A stretch of DNA of 17,140 nt from DASZZX01 sp036260415 (GCA_036260415.1 DASZZX010000170.1:1-17140); one strand, 5' to 3'; counted from the stretch's first letter, positions 7,746 to 15,446 are shown. Notes: generated from the letters alone by a model not told the origin. Numbers and translations are program-made.

Positions 7746-9579
7746 CGTTCCTCCCAGGCTTCGGCGCGGGCTCATCGGTGGCCGGTGTTTCGCGGGAACC
7801 CAGGTACGCCCGCCAGCTCCCGAAGCGCGAGATGTCGCGGCCGGCCGGGGCGTCGTCGGTGGCCGTCCGGTAACCGGCCACCTGGCTGCCGTCACGGAGC
7901 GTGATGGCGGAGATGGTCAGCGGGCCGGTGGCGGCCTCGCGCAGGACCTGTACGTAGGTGGCAGGAAGCTCGTAAACCTCGACCTCCACTTCCACCCCGT
8001 CGGCGGAGGGAACCAGTGCTGGCTTGGCGGGACCGTCGCCGTCGAGCGCGAAGAGCCGGTAGATCGGCGCGGTCGTGGTCCGGCCCACGAGGCGAGCCCG
8101 GCCGTTGATCAGCTGGTGGTGGAGAGGCTCGCCTCGGAGGTGGGCGCCCGCCACGGCCAGGTGCACGGGTTCCGGCACAGCCGGGGCGGGCGTGGCGTCG
8201 GCGCCGAGGTAGGCGCTGGCCAGGCCCACGAGCGTGAGGTCGGTCAGGGCGGGCCCGAGGAGCGTGAAACCCACCGGCACCCAGTCGACGAACCCGGCGG
8301 GCACGGCGACGGCAGCGAGGTCGAGGAGGTTGACGAAGTTGGTGAACTGCCCCAGCCGGGCGTTGCTGCCGACGGGATCCGCGGCAACCTCGTCGAGGGT
8401 GGTCAGCGTCGGGACGGACGGCAGCGCGATCACGTCCACGCGGGCGAACACGTTGTCGGCCTGGCGGCGGAGTCCGGCGAGTTCCTCCATGGACCGGAAC
8501 AGGTCGATGGCCGTGTAGTCCTGGCCGCCGGAGAGGACCTGGCGGGTGACGTCCAGCAGCGCGTCCGGGTGCTCGAGCGCGAAGTCGCCGACACCGGCCA
8601 GGCGTTCAGCCAGCCACGGACCGTCGTAGAGGAACTTGCCCGCGGCCTCGAACGGCCACAAGTCGATCGGGACGATCTCGACGCCAAGACCCGCCAGTCC
8701 GCCGACGTGCGCGTCGAAGGCCTCGGCGATCGCGGGTTCGATCCCTCCCAGCACCGGTACCCCGACACGGAGGGCGGATAGCTCGTCGGGCCGCCGGAGG
8801 TTCCGCTCCCCTGGTGACAGGTTGTAGACGTCCTGGGGGTCGTGCTCGTCCAAGACGGCGAGCACGGCGGCCGCGTCGTTGGCGTTCGTCGCGAACACCG
8901 AGACGCAGTCGAGCGAGCGGCAGGCCGGGACCACACCGCGGGTGGACACCAGCCCGCGGGTTGGCTTCAGGCCCACGATGCCGGTCATCGCGGCCGGGAC
9001 GCGCCCCGAGCCGGCCGTGTCGGTGCCGAGCGCAAACGACACCAGACCACCGGCGACGGCAACCGCCGACCCCGAGGAGGATCCGCCTGGGATGTGGTCG
9101 GGCGCGTGCGGGTTGCGCGGGATGCCGTAGGGGCTGCGGGTCCCGACCAGGCCGGTCGCGAACTGGTCGAGGTTCGTCTTTCCGACCGGGATCGCGCCGG
9201 CCCGTTCCAGAAGAGCCACGGCGGGAGCGGACTCGCGGGCGACGGTCGAGAAGTCCGGGCACCCGGCTGTGGTCGGCAGGCCTGCCACGTCGATGTTGTC
9301 CTTGACCGCAAACGGCACCCCATAGAGCGGCAGCCGTGTGGGGCCGTCGGGAATGCATGCGAGCTCTTCGCAACGTGCTCGGAGGTCGGCCTCGTCGAGC
9401 CGGTCGATCCAGACGGCCGGGTCGCCGGTCGCGATGGTGTCGAGGACATCAGCGATGACCTTCCGCGGGGTCACGTCTCCCGAGCGGTACGCCGCGAGGA
9501 GGGCATCGATGCCCAGGCCGGCTGCCGGGCGGGCCGGTTCGCGGTCGGACACGTGAGCGGGCGTGGCGCCGATGGTCAC
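7732..9579 (-). CDS. atzF: Allophanate hydrolase (AtzF type)
   Basis: A 615-aa two-domain allophanate hydrolase that converts allophanate to CO2 and two ammonia in the cytoplasm, the last step of urea-carboxylase, biuret and s-triazine breakdown. The amidase-signature domain (about 20-450) shows the Ser-cisSer-Lys triad: Lys93 in FAVKDNIDVAG, Ser167 in GGSSSGS and Ser191 in TDTAGSG. The C-terminal domain (about 460-590) has the AtzF-specific segment AVAGAHLRGEPLHHQLINGR and the closing SAITLRDGSQVAGY, which separates it from general amidases. Length agrees with AtzF (about 600). It starts at GTG 9579, overlapping the regulator's stop as GTGA. Urea carboxylase, biuret hydrolase and AtzD/AtzE partners are absent from the window, so the allophanate source is unknown. 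Confidence 0.92.
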   Translation of the reverse strand: MTIGATPAHVSDREPARPAAGLGIDALLAAYRSGDVTPRKVIADVLDTIATGDPAVWIDRLDEADLRARCEELACIPDGPTRLPLYGVPFAVKDNIDVAGLPTTAGCPDFSTVARESAPAVALLERAGAIPVGKTNLDQFATGLVGTRSPYGIPRNPHAPDHIPGGSSSGSAVAVAGGLVSFALGTDTAGSGRVPAAMTGIVGLKPTRGLVSTRGVVPACRSLDCVSVFATNANDAAAVLAVLDEHDPQDVYNLSPGERNLRRPDELSALRVGVPVLGGIEPAIAEAFDAHVGGLAGLGVEIVPIDLWPFEAAGKFLYDGPWLAERLAGVGDFALEHPDALLDVTRQVLSGGQDYTAIDLFRSMEELAGLRRQADNVFARVDVIALPSVPTLTTLDEVAADPVGSNARLGQFTNFVNLLDLAAVAVPAGFVDWVPVGFTLLGPALTDLTLVGLASAYLGADATPAPAVPEPVHLAVAGAHLRGEPLHHQLINGRARLVGRTTTAPIYRLFALDGDGPAKPALVPSADGVEVEVEVYELPATYVQVLREAATGPLTISAITLRDGSQVAGYRTATDDAPAGRDISRFGSWRAYLGSRETPATDEPAPKPGRNDVQH

Positions 9580-10316
9580 CGGGACACCTCGGGCACCTCG
9601 TCAAGATCGTCGATGTCCTCGCCGATGGTGGTCACCATGCCCAGCGACAGCGCGCTGCGACGGACGTACCGCTGCCCCTCGAGGATGTGCGCGTGCATCA
9701 GAGCGGTAGCGAGCGTGGCGTCGCCGTCGAGGATCGCGTGCAGGATCGTCGCATGCTGCTCGTAGGTGCGGCGGACGCGGTCCTCGTCGATGAACTCACG
9801 GATCCGCAGGCTGTGCAGGCGTCGGTTGATCAGCTGCAGGGTGGGCAGCAACACCGTCCCGCCGCTTGCGGCGGCCAGGGTCTCGTGGAAGTTCTCGTCC
9901 GCGAAGACCAGGTTGACGTCCGCGTGGTACTCGACGGGCTGGACGTCCCAGACGGCCAGGAGCCCACGTACGGCGGCCAGGTCACCCATGCCCCCGGCGA
10001 GCCGGTGGACCGACTGGCGCTCGACGCCGAGGCGCACGGCATACAGGTCGTCGAGGTCGCTCAGCCGCAGTCGGCTGACCCGGTGACCCCAGTTCGGGAC
10101 GTGGTCGAGGAGCATCTCCTGGGTGAGGACCCGCAGGGCTTCACGGACCGGTGTGCGGCTGACGCTGTACGTGTCGGCCAATGCCCCTTCGGTGAGCCGT
10201 TCGCCGGGGGCGAACTTCCCCGCCGCGATGTCGCCTCGGAGACGGTCAACCAGCTTCCCGGCGCGCGTCCCGCCCGAAGGGCCTGCCTTCAGGCCCGGAA
10301 CTGTGCCCTGACTCAT
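9576..10316 (-). CDS. GntR-family transcriptional regulator, FCD (FadR) subfamily
   Basis: A 246-aa DNA-binding regulator and first gene of the operon. The winged helix-turn-helix occupies about residues 18-85, with the typical GERLTEGALADTYSVSRTPV stretch followed by REALRVL. The C-terminal ligand domain (about 90-225) is the all-helical FCD type and keeps the expected metal ligands Asp140, His144 (DENFHE), His188 (EQH) and His210 (MHAH). FCD regulators bind small carboxylates or related metabolites and usually repress their own operon. The ATG at 10316 follows GAGGA by 7 bases. The gene is coupled to atzF by a GTGA overlap, so autoregulation by an imported or pathway compound is likely. Operator candidates lie just upstream. 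Confidence 0.92.
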   Translation of the reverse strand: MSQGTVPGLKAGPSGGTRAGKLVDRLRGDIAAGKFAPGERLTEGALADTYSVSRTPVREALRVLTQEMLLDHVPNWGHRVSRLRLSDLDDLYAVRLGVERQSVHRLAGGMGDLAAVRGLLAVWDVQPVEYHADVNLVFADENFHETLAAASGGTVLLPTLQLINRRLHSLRIREFIDEDRVRRTYEQHATILHAILDGDATLATALMHAHILEGQRYVRRSALSLGMVTTIGEDIDDLDEVPEVSR

Positions 10317-10331
10317 TCCATGTCCTCGTCA

Positions 10332-10341
10332 GTTGTATGCG
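10332..10341. promoter_or_regulatory. Candidate GntR half-operator TTGTATGC
   Basis: GTTGTATGC begins 16 bp upstream of the regulator's start codon and is the exact inverse of GCATACAAC at 10398-10406. FCD-type GntR proteins often bind TTGTATACAA-like palindromes; here only one half (TTGTAT) is well kept. Its position near the ribosome-binding site would suit repression of initiation or elongation. Confidence 0.45.
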
Positions 10342-10393
10342 GCGGGAGCGTAAGAATGGTTTGTTTCACGGAGATTTCACTTTCCGAACGATT

Positions 10394-10407
10394 CGTTGCA
10401 TACAACG
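10394..10407. promoter_or_regulatory. Candidate GntR operator CGTTGCATACAACG
   Basis: A near-perfect 14-bp palindrome with a mismatch only in the central pair, differing by one base from the TTGTATACAA pattern typical of FCD-type GntR operators. It lies about 80 bp upstream of the regulator start, where the promoter of the nitrogen-compound operon should be. Together with the inverted copy at 10332-10340 it forms a 9-bp inverted repeat spaced by 57 bp, which could support looping or two-dimer binding. Confidence 0.55.
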
Positions 10408-10439
10408 TCGCACCTAGACGGGTGAGGCCGACGCCGACG

Positions 10440-11085
10440 CCAGGCCGACCTTGGCCAAGCCACCCCACGAGGGCCATCGAGAGTCGCTCACCACACTGGC
10501 AACGGCCAAGTGGGCACTCGAGGGGCCGCACCAGAGCGGGCGGCCGACCGCGTCCACGCCCGGGCACTTGCCCCTTGGGGTCTACAACCGTCTCACCAGC
10601 ACCGTCCAGGGCGCCACGTGGAAGACGAGCACCTCGTCAACGCCACCAACTGGCTCGTGCTCGACCTGCGCATCGGTGACGGGCCGTGGTGGTCGGACGG
10701 AGGGATGGCCGCAGCCTCCGAGCGCCGGGACCTGGACCTGCGTCGCGGCATCCTGACCGTCGGGCGCTGCTCACCGACGCCGCGGGACGGCGCCTGCGCG
10801 TGACACAGCGGCGGCTGGTCTCCATGCAGCGCCCCCCTGTGGCGGCCCTGGAGACCACCCTCGTCGCCGGGGGTTGACCGGTCAGGTCACGGTGCGGTCG
10901 GGGGTCGACGCCGAGGTTGCGAACTCCAACGTGGCCGACTGCGCCGCCCTCGCCAACCGTCACCTCGCCCAGGTCAGCGCCTGGGAGGCCACGCCCGACA
11001 CCCTCGTCGTGGAAGCGGAGACGTTTCAGGAGCCGGGTACGTATCGCCGTCGCTGCCCGGACCAGCATGACGGGCGGAGCCGCCC
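10440..11085 (+). pseudogene. GH65 glycoside phosphorylase (trehalose/kojibiose type), decayed N-terminal fragment
   Basis: Joining the three plus frames recovers a recognisable GH65 N-terminal domain: EGHRESLTTL, then GNGQVGTRGAAPERAAD from about 10500, GVYNRLTSTVQGATW from about 10578, EDEHLVNATNWLVLDLRIGD from about 10622, LDLRRGILT, DAAGRRLRVTQRRLVSMQRP from about 10770, ALETTLVAG, VTVRSGVDAEVANSNVA from about 10886, and finally SRVRIAVA. At least six frame changes are needed in about 600 bp. Intact family members are near 750-800 aa and phosphorolyse alpha-glucosyl disaccharides. Only about 210 residues remain here and the catalytic (alpha/alpha)6 barrel is absent, so the gene is both truncated and frameshifted. 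Its 5' end lies divergent to the GntR gene. Confidence 0.8.
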
Positions 11086-11213
11086 GACCGGCCGGCATCG
11101 AGTCCTTGCAGTCGCGCCACGCGCAGTCTCGAGGCCAGCCACCCGACGGCCGGCTGGCGTTCCTCGCGCCGCTGGCCTGCCGAGGATCCAGGTGCTTTCG
11201 CCAGGTTCGTCGA

Positions 11214-11244
11214 TTGCACCGGGCTCTGCCTCGACGACTATGTT
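11214..11244 (+). promoter_or_regulatory. Possible promoter of the 118-aa protein operon
   Basis: TTGCAC (11214-11219) and TATGTT (11239-11244) are spaced by 19 bp, slightly long for a sigma-70-type promoter, and would start transcription about 25 bp before the ATG at 11276. The call rests on position and weak consensus only. Confidence 0.3.
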
Positions 11245-11275
11245 GTGGTGTGAGGCAGTTCCAGAGAGGAGCCCC

Positions 11276-11632
11276 ATGGCGCCCGCCGCGAATAGCACGG
11301 AATCGGCCCGTAGCTTCGCCCGCCGGATGGCGCGGCGCCACATGTCGATCGTGGCGCACTACGGGCAGGCCCTGCAGGACTACGCCGACAGCCTGGGCCG
11401 GTACGTCAAGGGCGAGATCGAGGCGACCGAGCTCGGCAAGGACGTCATGAGGCTCGCGGCGGACCAGGCGTCTCGAACTGCCGAGAACACGATCGAGCTG
11501 GGCGCCGAATACTACCGGTGGGTGTGGTCCATCGTCGGTGTCAGGACGCGCGACGACGAGGCTGCGGCCGAGAACGATCAGGCGTCCGACGACGCCCCGA
11601 ACGGCAGCCCGACCGTCAGCGGGAGGCGCTGA
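11276..11632 (+). CDS. Small helical protein of unknown function, phasin-like in character
   Basis: A 118-aa protein that I cannot assign to a family. After a polar N-terminus and ARRMARRHMSIVAHYG comes a long, almost uninterrupted amphipathic helical region (about residues 15-90, ending near YYRWVWSIVG), then an acidic, disordered tail. No signal peptide, cysteine or metal motif is seen. The small size, helical character and aromatic patch recall phasins or other surface-coating helical proteins, but this is only a likeness. The ATG at 11276 has AGAGGAG 4 bases upstream; the frame is open further upstream only because it runs through the GH65 remnant. It is the first gene of a four-gene set, and the next begins at or just before its stop codon. 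Confidence 0.7.
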   Translation: MAPAANSTESARSFARRMARRHMSIVAHYGQALQDYADSLGRYVKGEIEATELGKDVMRLAADQASRTAENTIELGAEYYRWVWSIVGVRTRDDEAAAENDQASDDAPNGSPTVSGRR

Positions 11633-11633
11633 C

Positions 11634-13820
11634 ATCGCCCCAGGCGGCGACGTCGCGGCCGTCGTCGACGACGTAGGTCTCCGACCGCCGGAGCGACTCG
11701 CAGTCGCACTCGACCGGGTGCAGCTGTGGGACCGGCTGGCCCGGGGCGCTCGGGCGCGGACCACGCAAGGCCGGTTCCGGGTCGTGATCCTGCCCGAGCT
11801 CGGGGGTTTCTCGGTGGAGTCGCCCGCCTTCACCGATGCGATCCTCGTCGAGCACCTGATCGACCTGTTGCACGACGCCGGCTACGCGGACGTGGTCGTC
11901 GCTGCCTCGTCGGACAGCTCGGCGCTGTGGGCCGGCAACCGCGACGTCCTCGCCCTGGCGGACCTGCTGGGCTACCGCTTCCTCACCCCGGCCGGTCGGG
12001 ACTACGACATCGTGGACCTCGGTGAGGACCTGGTCGACGGCGGTTTCGCTCCCGGCGAGGTACTCAACGGCTCGACGCTGTCGCGGGCATGGCTCGACGC
12101 CGGGTTCAGGATCGTGTTCTCCAAGAACCGCTGCGACGACGCCGACGGCTACGCGCTCTGCCTCGACACGATGCTCGCCGCGTTGCCCCTGGTCGACGAG
12201 CTCTACCACTACCGGCTCGCCCGTGACCCCGGCGACGTGGTACGGGAGCTTCTCGGCCGAACCCCCGTGCATCTGGCGCTGATCGACGGGATCGTGAGCT
12301 GCCACGGCAGCGGGGGGACCCGAGCACCCGAACCGATCGTGACCGACCGCGTCGTCGCCGCGAGCAGCGCGTGGCTGGCCGACCATGTGGGCGCCCTCGC
12401 CATGGGACTCGACCCGGCGGTGTCGCGGCTGGCCCGGCGCTCGCCCATGGCCGGTGCCTCCCTCCGCGAGGCCACCATCCATGGTCCGCTGCGGGCCCCG
12501 GCGGGCTGGCGCAACGTCCACCCCCAGCTGATCGATGCCACCCGTCGCAGGGATCTGTCGCCGACGTTCGCTCGGTTGATCCGCCCGTGGCTGCAGGTGC
12601 TGGACCCGGAGCTGTTCCCGTTGCGGTCCCCGATCGACGCGCGCATCAACCGTCGAGTAGCTTCCCTGTTCCGCGACGTCGACGACGATCCTGCCGCCTT
12701 CGCGCTGCTCGTGTTCGCCAACCACACGCTGGCGAACCTGCAGCAGGCGCTGGACGCGTACCGGGCGATGTACGCCAAGGACCATGTGCGGCGTGCGCAG
12801 GTCCCCCTCGGTCTCGACCTAGGTCGTTTCACTCCGTCGGACTACGAAGCGCTCGTACGCGAGCTCGCCGCGCTCGAGCCGTACGTCGCCGACGCCCCCG
12901 AGCGGGCGGACGGTCTCCGTTGGCGGGAGATGGACGGCGCGGTCGTGTTCGAGTACACGCGGGTTCTTCCCGTCGACTTCGACGAGTTCGTCGCGTCGGT
13001 GGACGTGACGCGCACCATCCAGTACATGAACGACTACCTCGGGGGGGTGATCGTCCCGATCGCCCACGACGCCCGCGGTCGCGTCGTCCGCCAAGCGGAG
13101 CGCAACCTCTACCTGCCCCAGCCCAACTACCTGGCGCTAGCCCAGGCCAAGCCGATCGACGTGGCGAAGCTCGAGGTGGCGGTGTACGGCGACGACGACC
13201 ACCGGATGTACTGGAAGACGGTCGAGAGCCCGAACGGGTCCGCCGTGCACGACGACGGCATCGTCACGTTCCTGCGGGTCGGAGGATCGACGGCCATCAC
13301 GATCGTGGGTCGACAGCGGTTCGTGCTGCCACCGTTCTGGCAATCGGTCGACCTGGACCTCCTTCCGGAGCTCAAGGCACACCTGGTGACCGACGCCTAC
13401 CGCACCTTCTTCGACCGGACGATCGCGAACCTCGAGGCGCTGGTGGAGGGCCGCGAGATCCGCATCCGCCGTGGATGGGTGGAGCCGAGCTCGCCGGAGG
13501 CCACCGAACCGCTCCCCAGCGCCGCGGTCGAGCGTGCCATCGAGACGGCGATGGAGCGGCTGGCTGACCTGCGGTCGGCCGGCGTGCGGGCGCGGATGGA
13601 TACGACCCGACCGGCTCGGACCGCTCGACCCGTCCGGGTCGACGACGACGGGTTCGCCCACTTCCAGGTCCTCCCCCACGCTCAGGGGCTCGATGCCGAC
13701 GGAGGCCTCGACGGCCGGCCCGGCGACTCCGGCCTGGGGGCCCTGGCCGACTTCTGGAGCGGTCTCATGGAGGCCCTGGCCCGCGACGCAGCCACGTTGC
13801 AGGCGTGGCCGTTGCCGTGA
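11634..13820 (+). CDS. DUF362-like protein fused to an SRPBCC-like domain
   Basis: About 728 aa from 11634. Residues about 45-265 resemble DUF362: a strand FRVVILPEL, the helix AILVEHLIDLLHDAGYADVV, the segment FSKNRCDDADGYALCLDTML and IDGIVSCHGSGG. The CxxCxxC ferredoxin motif found in some DUF362 proteins is missing. A helical linker follows, then a SRPBCC-like region (about 435-610) with VVFEYTRVLPVDFDEFV and MYWKTVESPNGSAVHDDG. No signal peptide is seen. Substrate and reaction are unknown. The start is uncertain. GGGAGG lies 7 bases before an in-frame ATC at 11634, and the reading becomes protein-like there. The canonical alternatives are GTG 11718, with no clear ribosome-binding site, and GTG 11538, which overlaps the previous gene by 95 bp. 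It ends at 13820, overlapping the next gene. Confidence 0.8.
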   Translation: MAPGGDVAAVVDDVGLRPPERLAVALDRVQLWDRLARGARARTTQGRFRVVILPELGGFSVESPAFTDAILVEHLIDLLHDAGYADVVVAASSDSSALWAGNRDVLALADLLGYRFLTPAGRDYDIVDLGEDLVDGGFAPGEVLNGSTLSRAWLDAGFRIVFSKNRCDDADGYALCLDTMLAALPLVDELYHYRLARDPGDVVRELLGRTPVHLALIDGIVSCHGSGGTRAPEPIVTDRVVAASSAWLADHVGALAMGLDPAVSRLARRSPMAGASLREATIHGPLRAPAGWRNVHPQLIDATRRRDLSPTFARLIRPWLQVLDPELFPLRSPIDARINRRVASLFRDVDDDPAAFALLVFANHTLANLQQALDAYRAMYAKDHVRRAQVPLGLDLGRFTPSDYEALVRELAALEPYVADAPERADGLRWREMDGAVVFEYTRVLPVDFDEFVASVDVTRTIQYMNDYLGGVIVPIAHDARGRVVRQAERNLYLPQPNYLALAQAKPIDVAKLEVAVYGDDDHRMYWKTVESPNGSAVHDDGIVTFLRVGGSTAITIVGRQRFVLPPFWQSVDLDLLPELKAHLVTDAYRTFFDRTIANLEALVEGREIRIRRGWVEPSSPEATEPLPSAAVERAIETAMERLADLRSAGVRARMDTTRPARTARPVRVDDDGFAHFQVLPHAQGLDADGGLDGRPGDSGLGALADFWSGLMEALARDAATLQAWPLP

Positions 13821-14890
13821 GGGCGCTCGTCACCGGCGCCAACGGCCTGGTCGGCGCCAACCTCGTGCGAGCGCTGGTTCGCGAGGGGCACGAGGTCCGT
13901 CCGCTCGTGCGCGCCGGCGCTGACCTGACCTCCCTCGAAGGAGTCCCGGTCGAGCCGGTGGTCGGTGACGTGCTCGACGCCGACCGGCTGCGGCGCATCG
14001 TTGGAGACTGCGAGGTCGTCTTCCACACCGCCGTCCCGTTTGTGTACGGGACCGTCGACGTCGACCTCGAGCGGGTGGCCGTCACCGGGACCGCGAACGT
14101 GCTGCGGGCAGCATCAGACGGAGGCGTCCGGCGTGTGGTGGTGACGTCCTCGTCGGTCGTGTTCGGCTTCCGCCCGGCGCCCCAGGCGATCGACGAGTCC
14201 GTCGGCGTGACGGACCCCGCCCGTCAACCCTCCTACGTGGCCGCGAAGATCCAGCAGGACCGCCGCGCGCTCGCGTTGGCGTCCGAGCTCGGCGTCGAGC
14301 TGGTGCTGGTCTGCCCCACGATGTCGGTTGGTCCCTACGCCACCCGGCTGGGCCCCAGCAACGCAGTGCTCATCCAGGTACTGGTCGACCCGCTCGGCGT
14401 CACCTACGACGGTGGGTGCAATATCGTCGCGGTGGAGGACGTCGCATACGGTCACCTCCTCGCCGCCGAGAGAGGCGGCAACGGCGAGCACTACCTGCTC
14501 GGCGCCGAGAACCTCCGCTGGGCCGACGTGCACGACACGGTGGCGGACCTGGCAGGTGCGGTCCCTCGACGGCTCGAACTGAACCACACGCTGACCTACC
14601 TGGCCGCCAGCGTGGAGGAACTGCGTGCCCGCGTGGGACGACGGGCACCCGTCGCCACTCGGGAGCAGGCATCGATGGTCGGTCGCTTCTACTGGTACCG
14701 CCACGATCGTGCGGCGGCGCTCGGCTACGCCCCGCGCCCTGCCCGGCGGGCGTTGGCGGAGGCCCTCGCCTGGCTCGCCGGCAGCCCGCACGTCTCGAGG
14801 GAGACCAGGGCCAGGTTGCGCCTCCACCCGGAGGTGTACGAGGCTCGCCGGTCCCTGACGGCACGGGAACGGGAGCTGAGGTCCGCATGA
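13817..14890 (+). CDS. NAD(P)-dependent epimerase/dehydratase, extended SDR (3-beta-HSD type)
   Basis: A 357-aa extended short-chain dehydrogenase with the N-terminal nucleotide site TGANGLVG (residues 6-13), an acidic strand end after GDVLDAD, the active-site serines in VVTSSSVVFG (111-113), and the YxxxK pair Tyr140/Lys144 in SYVAAK. The C-terminal half carries the substrate-lid helices and ends in a basic, charged tail. It should act in the cytoplasm on a hydroxyl or keto group of a sugar nucleotide, steroid or isoprenoid; the 3-beta-HSD/dihydroflavonol reductase group looks nearer than the sugar epimerases. GTG 13817 gives a GTGA overlap with the preceding gene. GTG 13805, four codons earlier, is also possible. 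The next gene begins in an ATGA overlap at its stop, so the three genes are likely coupled. Confidence 0.9.
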   Translation: MRALVTGANGLVGANLVRALVREGHEVRPLVRAGADLTSLEGVPVEPVVGDVLDADRLRRIVGDCEVVFHTAVPFVYGTVDVDLERVAVTGTANVLRAASDGGVRRVVVTSSSVVFGFRPAPQAIDESVGVTDPARQPSYVAAKIQQDRRALALASELGVELVLVCPTMSVGPYATRLGPSNAVLIQVLVDPLGVTYDGGCNIVAVEDVAYGHLLAAERGGNGEHYLLGAENLRWADVHDTVADLAGAVPRRLELNHTLTYLAASVEELRARVGRRAPVATREQASMVGRFYWYRHDRAAALGYAPRPARRALAEALAWLAGSPHVSRETRARLRLHPEVYEARRSLTARERELRSA

Positions 14891-15426
14891 AGCAGTTCAA
14901 GACGCTGGTCGTCCTCCGACAGCCGCTGCAGCCCGTGTGGTCGACCATGCAGGACCGGCTGCCCGAACTCATCCCCATGATCGACGACGTGGCGTCGGTG
15001 ACCGTCCTCGAACGTGAGGAGGTCGGTCCGGGACGGACGCGGCTGGTGAACGAGTGGCGGGCCCGCCAGCGGTTGCCGGCCGTCGTACGCGACGCGGTGC
15101 AGGGTGAGGTGCTGGGCTGGATCGACCACAACCTCTGGGACGATCAGGCCCGCGTGTGCGTCTGGAACATCGAGCCGTTCGTCCTGCCCGAAAGCATCCG
15201 CTGCCAGGGGACGACCACCTACGAGCCGGCGATGGGCGGTCGCGGGTGCCGGGTGACGTTCGAGGGCACGTTCGAGCTCGCGGACGGTGCGCTGTCCGGA
15301 CTGGCAGGCGCGCTCCAGAGGCCGGTCGCGTCGTTCGTCGAGTCGATCGTCAGCACCTACATCCCACGCAACACGCGTGCGGTGCTGGAGGCAGCCGCGC
15401 GACTGTGTGGCGCGGGGCGGTCCTGA
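14887..15426 (+). CDS. SRPBCC-family (START-like) protein
   Basis: A 179-aa single-domain protein with the SRPBCC plan: an opening strand FKTLVVLRQPLQPVWSTMQD leading into the first helix, a central sheet including TRLVNEWRAR and VCVWNIEPFVLPE, CRVTFEGTFEL, and a long C-terminal helix running from about residue 135. This helix-grip fold forms a hydrophobic cavity for lipids, polyketides or other apolar ligands, and some members are cyclases or hydrolases. No catalytic residue can be named. ATG 14887 overlaps the SDR stop as ATGA. It is the second SRPBCC-like unit of the operon, after the one fused to DUF362, which suggests that the operon handles a hydrophobic substrate. Confidence 0.82.
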   Translation: MKQFKTLVVLRQPLQPVWSTMQDRLPELIPMIDDVASVTVLEREEVGPGRTRLVNEWRARQRLPAVVRDAVQGEVLGWIDHNLWDDQARVCVWNIEPFVLPESIRCQGTTTYEPAMGGRGCRVTFEGTFELADGALSGLAGALQRPVASFVESIVSTYIPRNTRAVLEAAARLCGAGRS

Positions 15427-15446
15427 GCGGTCTCACCTCCTATGGG

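Noticed and set aside
7498..8781. Long plus-strand open frame opposite the ATPase and atzF
   Set aside because: Shadow frame crossing two real genes, Gly/Arg/Glu rich, with no domain signature.
10313..10567. 84-codon minus-strand frame ending in an ATGA overlap with the GntR start
   Set aside because: It covers the promoter/operator region and the GH65 remnant, is rich in Gly/Arg/Pro at its start, has no family match, and the overlap is explained by chance.
11616..12785. Minus-strand open frame of 389 codons opposite the DUF362-like gene
   Set aside because: Antisense shadow; the plus-strand reading has coherent strands, helices and motifs.
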